Part shown: positions 58,029 through 64,000 of the stretch, in pieces | Layout of the letters: each line of letters starts with the position of its first letter | How positions within the stretch are numbered: the stretch's first letter is position 1 | Assembly: GCF_010731695.1 (NCBI RefSeq) | Contig: NZ_AP022586.1 | Span: 4,092,001-4,156,000, forward strand | Reading direction: 5' to 3' | DNA length: 64,000 nt | From: Mycolicibacterium litorale | GTDB taxonomy: Bacteria; Actinomycetota; Actinomycetes; Mycobacteriales; Mycobacteriaceae | Notes under the pieces: model-generated | Database searches by the model: none | Told to the model about the DNA's origin: nothing | The model's input: the letters and a program-made list of their open reading frames with translations, nothing else | Translations under genes and position numbers: made by a program

Positions 58029-58962
58029 CGTTGTCGCCGTCGGCACCGTCGCTGTGGGCCGCACCGCCGCTGGTGGCGTCGGCTCCCGCACCGGCCTTTT
58101 CGCTGTTGTCGTCGCCGCCCTCGTCCTGGCCTGCCGACCTCCCGGTGGTGCGGGTCGTGGTCTCGTCCTCGTCGGAATTGTTGTCCGACAGGGAAGCCCG
58201 CGTGTTCAGCGTGCCGGTGTCGGCGTCGTCGTCATCGGTGTCGGCAGCGCGGCCCGTGCTGATCCCCGGGGTGCCTGCGTAGCGGATGCCGACGTTGAAC
58301 GCGCCGACGGTGTAGTCACCGGTGTTGAAGAACCCCACGTTGCCGACGCCGGTGTTGCCGACCCCGACGTTGAACGCGCCGGTGTTGAAGAATCCGACGT
58401 TGTAGGAGCCGCTGTTGCCCGCGCCGAAATTGCGCTCGCCGCCGGTGTTGTCGAAGCCGACGTTGAAGTCACCGGTGTTGTCGCCGCCGATGTTGAAGTC
58501 ACCGGTGTTGTCGTAGCCGATGTTGAAGTCCCCGACGTTGCCGGTGCCGATGTTGAAATCACCGTCGTTCGCACCGCCGATGTTGAAGTTGCCGGTGTTG
58601 TTGGCTCCGGCGTTGAACAGACCCTCGTTGCCGTAGCCCAGGTTCGGAGTGCCGGTCAGCAGGCTGAGCTGGATTCCCGGCCTGCCCGGTTCGGGGTCGA
58701 GGCCGCCGACGTCGGGAACCGCGATCTGCGCGGCGACGTCCGGTTCCGGCACGGGCGCCACGAACGCCGCACCGACCGACGCCCGCCCGGGTTCCGGGAC
58801 CGCTGCCGGTTCGTCGAGCCGCGGCACCGTCGTGGTGGCGGCCATCGGAGCGACGGTGGCATCGGCCCGCTCGACGACGGGCGTGTTGGAACCCCCGACG
58901 ATGAGCCCCGCGCTCGCGAGGGACACACCGGCGATGAGGTAGGAACGGGCGGAAACTCTCAT
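58009..58962 (-). CDS. Secreted Asn-Gly pentapeptide (MPTR-like) repeat protein
   Basis: This 317-aa protein has a signal-like hydrophobic N-terminus (about 5-27), a Pro/Ala/Val-rich linker to about 100, and then 24 tandem pentapeptides of the form NxGxx (residues 107-227). It ends in an Asp/Ser/Gly-rich acidic tail with a DTDDDDAD cluster. The repeats resemble the MPTR region of PPE-MPTR proteins and would fold as a right-handed beta-helix, but no PE or PPE domain is present. ATG 58962 follows AGGAG at 5 nt spacing. Function is unknown; a surface or extracellular location is likely. Confidence 0.78.
   Translation of the reverse strand: MRVSARSYLIAGVSLASAGLIVGGSNTPVVERADATVAPMAATTTVPRLDEPAAVPEPGRASVGAAFVAPVPEPDVAAQIAVPDVGGLDPEPGRPGIQLSLLTGTPNLGYGNEGLFNAGANNTGNFNIGGANDGDFNIGTGNVGDFNIGYDNTGDFNIGGDNTGDFNVGFDNTGGERNFGAGNSGSYNVGFFNTGAFNVGVGNTGVGNVGFFNTGDYTVGAFNVGIRYAGTPGISTGRAADTDDDDADTGTLNTRASLSDNNSDEDETTTRTTGRSAGQDEGGDDNSEKAGAGADATSGGAAHSDGADGDNGADVDD
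58282..58644 (-). repeat. Tandem NxGxx-encoding repeat tract
   Basis: About 24 units of 15 nt encode NxGxx pentapeptides, often as 30-nt pairs reading NTGDFNIGxx. One unit near the middle (NTGGER) has six residues and shifts the register. Such tracts are prone to expansion and contraction between strains. Confidence 0.8.
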
Positions 58963-59067
58963 GGTCACTCCTGGAGAAGGTGCGGGACACGCGGTTGGTG
59001 AGCGTCTGGTTCACCGGCCGCCGTTTGCACAAACTCGAGGAGTGCTGACGAGAGTCTTACGTCGCCA

Positions 59068-59403
59068 TCACGGCTTGCCGCGCGCGGGCGTCTGGTAGGC
59101 CACGCCGTGGCGCAGCGGTGTATTCGCCTGGGCCGCGGTGGATTCCTGCACTTGTGAGCCACCCGCCGTACCGCTCACACCCGGCGCATTCGACTGGTCC
59201 CCGCCCGAGGGCTCGGCCCCCTGGTGCAGTTCCTTGAGCCGGGCGTGCAGCACCTCGAGCACCGGGATGCGGTTGCCGTGCTCGGTTTCGTGATCGAACA
59301 GGGTCTGCAGCTGCGTCTCGTCGAGCGACCGGATGCGGTGGCGCAGGTCAGGCAGCGCCAGCTGGTCGTAGTCGATCAGCGGAAGTTCGTCTCGGTTACT
59401 CAT
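59068..59403 (-). CDS. Conserved actinobacterial hypothetical protein
   Basis: This 111-aa protein has a compact N-terminal helical domain (residues 8-60: LIDYDQLALPDLRHRIRSLD, then LQTLFDHETEHGNRIPVLEVLHARL) and a disordered Gly/Ser/Thr/Gln-rich tail. The N-terminal domain resembles the one at the start of mycobacterial lipid-droplet-associated proteins, but I am not certain of the name. ATG 59403 is the best start; no good ribosome site is present. Confidence 0.6.
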   Translation of the reverse strand: MSNRDELPLIDYDQLALPDLRHRIRSLDETQLQTLFDHETEHGNRIPVLEVLHARLKELHQGAEPSGGDQSNAPGVSGTAGGSQVQESTAAQANTPLRHGVAYQTPARGKP

Positions 59404-59493
59404 ATGCCAGGGGTGCCCGCCGAGGCCGTGCGGTAACCGCACTCCCGGCCGCGCACTTGGGAATGCACCGCAGCCCTGGGTACCATCGAAAAC

Positions 59494-59507
59494 TAGAACA
59501 CGTTGCA
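59494..59507. promoter_or_regulatory. KstR-like palindrome upstream of the lipid operon
   Basis: TAGAACACGTTGCA fits TnnAACnnGTTnnA at every fixed position. It lies 20 bp before the GTG start of the acyltransferase gene that heads the operon, where KstR would repress. KstR controls cholesterol and lipid genes in mycobacteria. Confidence 0.55.
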
Positions 59508-59527
59508 ATTCGACCCCAGGGGGAGCC

Positions 59528-60322
59528 GTGCCGTCGTCGGACATCGCGAAATGGGACCCGGACTTCACCGAACGGGTGATGAGCGTGCTACGCCCGCTGC
59601 TCAAGACCTACCACCGCGCCGAGATGCGTGGTCTGGAGTCGTTCCCCCGGGCGGGCGGCGCGCTGGTGGTGTCGAACCACTCCGGCGGGCTGTTCGCGAT
59701 GGACGTACCCGTGTTCGCCGCGGGCTTCTACGAGCAGTTCGGCTACGACCGCCCGGTCTACACGCTGTCGCACGATCTGCTGATGACGGGGCTGACCGCG
59801 GAGTTCTTCACCAAGACCGGCTTCATCCGCGCCAACCACGAGAACGCCGACGAGGCGCTGCGCTCCGGCGGGGTGGTGATCGTGTTCCCCGGCGGCGACT
59901 ACGACGTGTACCGGCCGACGCTGGCCGAGAGCAAGATCGACTTCGGCGGCCGCACCGGTTATGTCCGCGCCGCGCTGAACGCCGGCGTGCCGCTGGTGCC
60001 GACCGTCTCGATCGGCGGCCAGGAGAGCCAGTTCTACCTCAGCCGCGGTGAGTGGCTGGCCAAGGCCATTCGGCTGGACAAGCTGCTGCGGGCCAAGATC
60101 CTGCCGATCTCGTTCGGCTTCCCGTTCGGGTTGTCGGCGGTACTCCCGGTCAACCTGCCGCTGCCCACCAAGATCGTCACCCGGGTCCTCGAACCGATCG
60201 ACATCGTCGCGGAGTTCGGTGAGGATCCCGACGTCGATGAGGTCGACGCCCACGTCCGCCACGTGATGCAGCGCGCGCTCGACGAACTGGCCGCCGAGCG
60301 CCGCTTCCCGGTGCTGGGCTGA
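59528..60322 (+). CDS. PlsC-type acyltransferase (Rv1428c-like)
   Basis: This 264-aa protein of the 1-acylglycerol-3-phosphate acyltransferase superfamily carries motif I as VVSNHSGG and motif III as VFPGGDYDVY, a variant of FPEG. The spacing after NHSGG differs from classical HxxxxD enzymes (the next acidic residue is in AMD), so phospholipid activity is not certain; a diacylglycerol or wax role is possible. GTG 59528 follows GGGGGAG. It heads a run of three plus-strand genes (this, fadD12-like, lipO-like) with 8-nt or overlapping junctions, preceded by a KstR-like site. Confidence 0.85.
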   Translation: MPSSDIAKWDPDFTERVMSVLRPLLKTYHRAEMRGLESFPRAGGALVVSNHSGGLFAMDVPVFAAGFYEQFGYDRPVYTLSHDLLMTGLTAEFFTKTGFIRANHENADEALRSGGVVIVFPGGDYDVYRPTLAESKIDFGGRTGYVRAALNAGVPLVPTVSIGGQESQFYLSRGEWLAKAIRLDKLLRAKILPISFGFPFGLSAVLPVNLPLPTKIVTRVLEPIDIVAEFGEDPDVDEVDAHVRHVMQRALDELAAERRFPVLG

Positions 60323-60330
60323 GCCGCGCG

Positions 60331-61959
60331 ATGGGGTTGACCGACCGGATCGGTGGTGCGCTGGGCCTGTTCGACGCGATGCGCCGAGCCCGGCTGATCG
60401 CCCCGATGCGGCCCGACAAGTACGTGCGCATCGCCGCGGCGATGCGCCGCGAGAACATGGGCATCACGTCCGGCTTCGCCAGCGCCGCTCAGCGGTGCCC
60501 GGACCTCCCGGGTCTGGTCGACGAGCTCGGCACGCTGACGTGGCGGCAGATCGACCAGCGCAGCGACGCCCTGGCCGCCGCACTGCAGGCGCTACCCGGC
60601 GGGCAGCCCGAGGTCATCGGCATCATGGCGCGCAATCACCGCGGCTTCGTGGAATCGCTGATCGCGGCGAACCGGATCGGCGCCGACGTGCTGCTCCTCA
60701 ACACGTCGTTCGCCGGACCCGCGCTGGCCGAGGTGGTCGAACGCGAAGGCGTGCAGGCGGTGATCTACGACGAGGAGTTCGCCGCCACGGTGGACCGGGC
60801 CGCGGAGGGCACCGGTATCGCGCGGATCGTCGCCTGGGCCGATCAGCCACGGGACGGGCTGACCGTCGAGTCGATGATCGCCACGCACACGGGCCGTCAC
60901 CCCGAACGTGCGCGCAGCACGTCGAGGGTCATCCTGCTCACCTCCGGCACCACCGGATCACCGAAGGGCGCCAAACACTCCGGCGGTGGACCCGAGATCC
61001 TCGGCGCGATCCTGCGCCGGACGCCGTGGCGGGCCGAGGAGCCGGTGGTGATCGTGGCGCCGATGTTCCACGCGTGGGGGTTCTCGCAGCTGGCGTTCGC
61101 GGCGTCACTGGCGTGTCCGATCGTGACGCGGCGCAGATTCGACCCGGAGGCGACGCTGGCCCTGGTCGACGAGCATCGCGCGACGGGGCTGATCGTGGTG
61201 CCGGTGATGTTCGACCGGATCATGGAACTGCCCGACGAGGTGCGGGCCCGCTACAGCGGCCGGACGCTGCGCTTCGCCGCCGCCTCCGGCTCGCGGATGC
61301 GCCCCGACGTCGTCACCGCGTTCATGGACCAGTTCGGCGACGTCATCTACAACAACTACAACGCCACCGAGGCCGGCATGATCGCCACCGCGACACCCGC
61401 CGACCTGCGCGTCGCACCCGACACGGCCGGTAAACCCGCGGAGGGCACCGAGATCCGCATCCTCGACCCCGAGTTCCGCGAGCTGCCCGCCGGCGAGACC
61501 GGCAGCATCTTCGTGCGCAACTCCACGCAGTTCGACGGGTACACCTCCGGGTCGACGAAGGACTTCCACGACGGCTTCATGTCCTCCGGTGACGTCGGCT
61601 ACCTCGACGAGGCGGGACGGCTGTTCGTCGTCGGCCGCGACGACGAGATGATCGTCTCCGGCGGCGAGAACGTCTACCCGATCGAGGTCGAGAAGACCCT
61701 GACCACGCACTCCGAGGTGGCCGAGGCCTCGGTCATCGGGGTGGACGACGAGCAGTATGGGCAGCGGCTGGCGGCATTCGTGGTTTTGACACCGGGTGCA
61801 TCGGTTACCCCCGAGGAACTGAAACAGTACGTCCGAGAGAATTTGGCGAACTACAAAGTGCCCAGAGACATCACGGTGCTCGACGAGTTGCCGCGCAACA
61901 GCACCGGCAAGATCCTGCGACGAGACCTGCAGACCCGTGCCGCCGATGCCCAAGCCTAG
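60331..61959 (+). CDS. fadD12: Acyl-CoA ligase, FadD12-like
   Basis: This 542-aa adenylate-forming enzyme activates fatty acids as CoA thioesters. The P-loop reads LLTSGTTGSPKGA, and NNYNATEAGM, SGDVGYLDEAGR, VSGGENVYPIEVE and the catalytic Lys in NSTGKILRRDL are present. Position between an Rv1428c-like and a LipO-like gene matches FadD12 (Rv1427c). ATG 60331 begins 8 nt after the upstream stop. The 3' end overlaps the next gene. Together the block could activate and esterify fatty acids for storage lipid. Confidence 0.88.
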   Translation: MGLTDRIGGALGLFDAMRRARLIAPMRPDKYVRIAAAMRRENMGITSGFASAAQRCPDLPGLVDELGTLTWRQIDQRSDALAAALQALPGGQPEVIGIMARNHRGFVESLIAANRIGADVLLLNTSFAGPALAEVVEREGVQAVIYDEEFAATVDRAAEGTGIARIVAWADQPRDGLTVESMIATHTGRHPERARSTSRVILLTSGTTGSPKGAKHSGGGPEILGAILRRTPWRAEEPVVIVAPMFHAWGFSQLAFAASLACPIVTRRRFDPEATLALVDEHRATGLIVVPVMFDRIMELPDEVRARYSGRTLRFAAASGSRMRPDVVTAFMDQFGDVIYNNYNATEAGMIATATPADLRVAPDTAGKPAEGTEIRILDPEFRELPAGETGSIFVRNSTQFDGYTSGSTKDFHDGFMSSGDVGYLDEAGRLFVVGRDDEMIVSGGENVYPIEVEKTLTTHSEVAEASVIGVDDEQYGQRLAAFVVLTPGASVTPEELKQYVRENLANYKVPRDITVLDELPRNSTGKILRRDLQTRAADAQA

Positions 61960-63166
61960 GCCGCTGCTCGGTACGAGCCTGGAACTGCTCAACGCCGCGA
62001 ACGGTGTGCAGCCGCTGGGCCGCAAGGGCTACGTCACGCTGCCCACGTTCGCGTTCGGGTGGCCCACCACCGAACTCGCGCCGCTGTACCTCACCGGGTC
62101 GGTGCTCGACACGGTCCGCCGCGCCCTGCGGGGACACTTCACCAGCCGGTCGGGTCGGGTCGCGTTGGCGCTCAAGGCCGTCACCTGGGCCCTGCTGGTG
62201 CTGATCCAACGGCGAAACGTCAAGTCCGAACCGTACTTCGAGGCGGGGCTTCGTGAGGCGCTCGGTGAGGACTACGCGAAGATCGCCGCCGAATCGCAGC
62301 CCGCCCGTCGCCACGGAGGGGTGTTCAAGACGGGCTGGTCGCGGCGGCGCTACGTCGAGAAGAAGGGCACCGTGCGCTACGGGCCACACCGGGCGAACAC
62401 CGCCGACATCTGGCGCCGCAGCGACCTGCCGCGCGACGGGCGCGCACCGGTGCTGCTGCAGGTGCCCGGCGGGGCGTGGGCGATCGGAATGCGCCGCCCG
62501 CAGGCCTATCCGCTCCTGAGCCACATGACCGAACGCGGCTGGATCTGCGTGTCGATGGGATACCGGATCAGCCCGCGGCACACCTGGCCCGCGCACATCA
62601 TCGACGTCAAACGCGCCCTGGCCTGGATCCGCGAGAACATCGCCGACTACGGCGGCGACCCGGACTTCGTGGCGATCACCGGCGGTTCGGCGGGCGGTCA
62701 CCTCACCGCACTCGCCGCGCTGACGCCGAACGACCCGCAGTGGCAACCGGGATTCGCCGACGCCGACACGTCCGTGCGCGCCGCCGTGCCCGTCTACGGC
62801 CGCTACGACTGGTTCTCCGCCAAGGGCGAAGGCCGGCCGCAGTTCATCGCGTTCCTTCAGAAGTTCGTGGTCAAGAAGCCGTACCTCGGCAACCGCCGCG
62901 ACTACCTCGAGGCCTCACCGATCACGCGGTTACGACCTGACGCGCCACCGTTTTTCGTGTTGCACGGCCAGGACGACTCGATCATCCCCGTTCCGGAGGG
63001 CCGGGAGTTCGTCGAGGAACTGCGCAAGGTGTCGACGAGCCCGGTGGCGTACTCGGAGATCCCGCACGCCCAGCACGCGTTCGACTTCTACGGGTCGCCG
63101 CGCGGGCACTACACCGCCGAGGCGATCGAACGCTTCCTGTCGTGGGTGCACGCGCAGCGGGACTGA
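61946..63166 (+). CDS. lipO: Alpha/beta hydrolase esterase/lipase, LipO-like
   Basis: This 406-aa hydrolase of the hormone-sensitive-lipase-like type has an oxyanion segment LLQVPGGAWAIG, nucleophile motif GGSAGGH, Asp in HGQDDSIIP and His in PHAQHAFDF. An N-terminal extension of about 150 residues contains a short hydrophobic stretch (ALKAVTWALLVLIQ) that may bind the membrane. Substrate is probably an acyl ester. ATG 61946 overlaps the fadD12 end; GTG 61937 would add three residues. It ends 4 bp before the convergent acyltransferase gene, as LipO does beside Rv1425. Confidence 0.87.
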   Translation: MPKPRPLLGTSLELLNAANGVQPLGRKGYVTLPTFAFGWPTTELAPLYLTGSVLDTVRRALRGHFTSRSGRVALALKAVTWALLVLIQRRNVKSEPYFEAGLREALGEDYAKIAAESQPARRHGGVFKTGWSRRRYVEKKGTVRYGPHRANTADIWRRSDLPRDGRAPVLLQVPGGAWAIGMRRPQAYPLLSHMTERGWICVSMGYRISPRHTWPAHIIDVKRALAWIRENIADYGGDPDFVAITGGSAGGHLTALAALTPNDPQWQPGFADADTSVRAAVPVYGRYDWFSAKGEGRPQFIAFLQKFVVKKPYLGNRRDYLEASPITRLRPDAPPFFVLHGQDDSIIPVPEGREFVEELRKVSTSPVAYSEIPHAQHAFDFYGSPRGHYTAEAIERFLSWVHAQRD

Positions 63167-63170
63167 CCCG

Positions 63171-64000
63171 CTACTGCGCCATCGCCGTCTCGACCACCGT
63201 CAGCTGCTCGGAAAGACCAGCCGCCGAACGGATCTCGACGAACGCCTCGACCATCGCGTCGGTCAGCTCGTGCGGGTCCTCGACGGTCGCGCCGTCGGAG
63301 AGGACTGAGATGTTGAGCTGGTCGACGTAGCTCCACACGGTGATGTTGAGGCCGCTGCCCGTGGTGAGCGGGCCGACCGAATAGATCTCGGTGACCAGGG
63401 CGCCGCCGACCCGTCCGCGTTCGCGCGGGCCCGGCACGTTCGAGATCGGCAGGTTGAGCACCTTGTTCTGGCCGTCCTTGTTGGCCAGCCACCGGAACAG
63501 CGCCTCGGCCGGGGCGGGCGGGAAGTACGACGACCACCGGCTGACCAGTTCGGGTCCGATGAGGTGATGGCCCTCCTTGGCCGTTGCGGCAGCCTTGTGG
63601 CACTCCTGGACTCGCTGCAGCGGATCTTCGATCTGCACCGGGATGCACACCAGCACACCGGTGAAGTAGTTGCCGGAGATGCGTTCGGGGCTGAAGTCGA
63701 AACTCACCGGGACCGACGCCAGGAGTGGATGGTCGGCGTGACCGTCATAGCGCAGCAACAACTTCCGCAGAGCGCCGGCCGAGATGGCGAGCACCAGATC
63801 GTTGAGCGTCACGCCGAGGTGTTTGGCGGTCTCTTTGATGTCCGCGAGAGCCATTGTGGCGGTGGCGAATTTGCGGACGCCGTCGACCTTGTGGTTCATG
63901 AACGACGGCGGCGGGGTGAACGGGCGGGTCAGCTCCGGGGAGAGCTTGCGGCTGCTGCGTCGAACCCGTTGCAACCCTTGGGCGGTATAGCGCCAGTTGG
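63171..64000 (-). CDS. WS/DGAT acyltransferase, C-terminal part (Rv1425-like, partial)
   Basis: The last ~276 residues of a wax ester synthase/diacylglycerol acyltransferase are present; the frame runs off the right edge. The visible part holds the linker and the C-terminal DUF1298-type domain (SVPVSFD, ISGNYFTGVLVCIPV, LNLPISNVPGPRE, SGLNITVWSYVDQLNISV). The catalytic HHxxxD motif would lie beyond the window. Such enzymes make triacylglycerol or wax esters from acyl-CoA, consistent with the convergent fadD12/lipO block. True length and start cannot be judged here. Confidence 0.85.
   Translation of the reverse strand, partial: NWRYTAQGLQRVRRSSRKLSPELTRPFTPPPSFMNHKVDGVRKFATATMALADIKETAKHLGVTLNDLVLAISAGALRKLLLRYDGHADHPLLASVPVSFDFSPERISGNYFTGVLVCIPVQIEDPLQRVQECHKAAATAKEGHHLIGPELVSRWSSYFPPAPAEALFRWLANKDGQNKVLNLPISNVPGPRERGRVGGALVTEIYSVGPLTTGSGLNITVWSYVDQLNISVLSDGATVEDPHELTDAMVEAFVEIRSAAGLSEQLTVVETAMAQ

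Noticed and set aside
58282..58644. Regularly spaced repeats considered as a CRISPR array
   Set aside because: The units are 15 nt, in frame, and encode NxGxx pentapeptides inside an open reading frame; there are no spacers.

Overview
This window is high-GC actinobacterial DNA that I read as the chromosome of a rapidly growing mycobacterium (Mycolicibacterium type). The reasons are gene content and order. There is a SapA/Gap-like (SfLAP) protein, MmpL, PapA and FadD-AMP ligase genes, an AftD arabinosyltransferase, LpqI, a PgfA-type DUF3068 protein, and an MPTR-like pentapeptide protein. From about 1 to 52 kb the order largely follows, in reverse, the M. tuberculosis segment from Rv0248c to Rv0223c. 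From about 59.5 kb the genes resemble the block Rv1428c-Rv1425. Ortholog names rest on my recollection of those families; no search was run.

Left part (1-24 kb). The window opens in the end of a succinate dehydrogenase operon (flavoprotein tail, iron-sulfur subunit, then a 53-aa distal ORF). A flavin reductase and an SfLAP membrane protein follow. Next comes what looks like a complete trehalose polyphleate (TPP) locus. The minus-strand operon papA3-mmpL10-fadD23-pE diverges from an 11-kb plus-strand gene for a bimodular PKS. FadD23 should activate a fatty acid, the PKS should extend it with malonyl units to polyunsaturated phleic acid, PapA3 should acylate trehalose, MmpL10 should export the diacyltrehalose, and the secreted PE-PPE-domain enzyme should finish the glycolipid outside the membrane. 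fadE5 follows the PKS.

Middle part (23-52 kb). Here lie a MarR-GNAT fusion, a histidine kinase/response regulator pair and an F420-type luciferase-like oxidoreductase. The divergent beta-oxidation/lipid genes fadA2 and fabG4-htdX follow. A methyltransferase, a TetR regulator, an amidohydrolase, lpqI, a Usp protein, a DUF2613 protein and aftD come next. After these are an MFS transporter, a phosphotriesterase-like hydrolase with an acyl-CoA ligase, an acyltransferase-3 protein, pgfA, a polytopic membrane protein, a GT4 glycosyltransferase, a methyltransferase and an aldehyde dehydrogenase closed by a strong terminator. Many of these genes make or remodel the cell envelope (arabinan, peptidoglycan recycling, lipid trafficking).

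Right part (52-64 kb). This is accessory sequence: a TetR gene with an upstream palindrome, a DHFR-like/AraC-DinB pair, an arylamine N-acetyltransferase behind a MerR-type operator, CsbD-like and DUF1206 genes, and a secreted Asn-Gly pentapeptide-repeat protein. It ends in a lipid block: a PlsC-type acyltransferase, a fadD12-like ligase, a lipO-like esterase and the C-terminal part of a WS/DGAT acyltransferase.

Regulatory sequence is unusually legible. Two promoters share a TTAC-N6-GTAA operator, two promoters carry KstR-like sites, several have compact palindromes at the start site, and about a dozen look leaderless (TANNNT 6-8 nt before the start codon). A 60-bp near-perfect palindrome lies downstream of htdX. 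I found no tRNA, rRNA, insertion sequence, prophage or CRISPR array.
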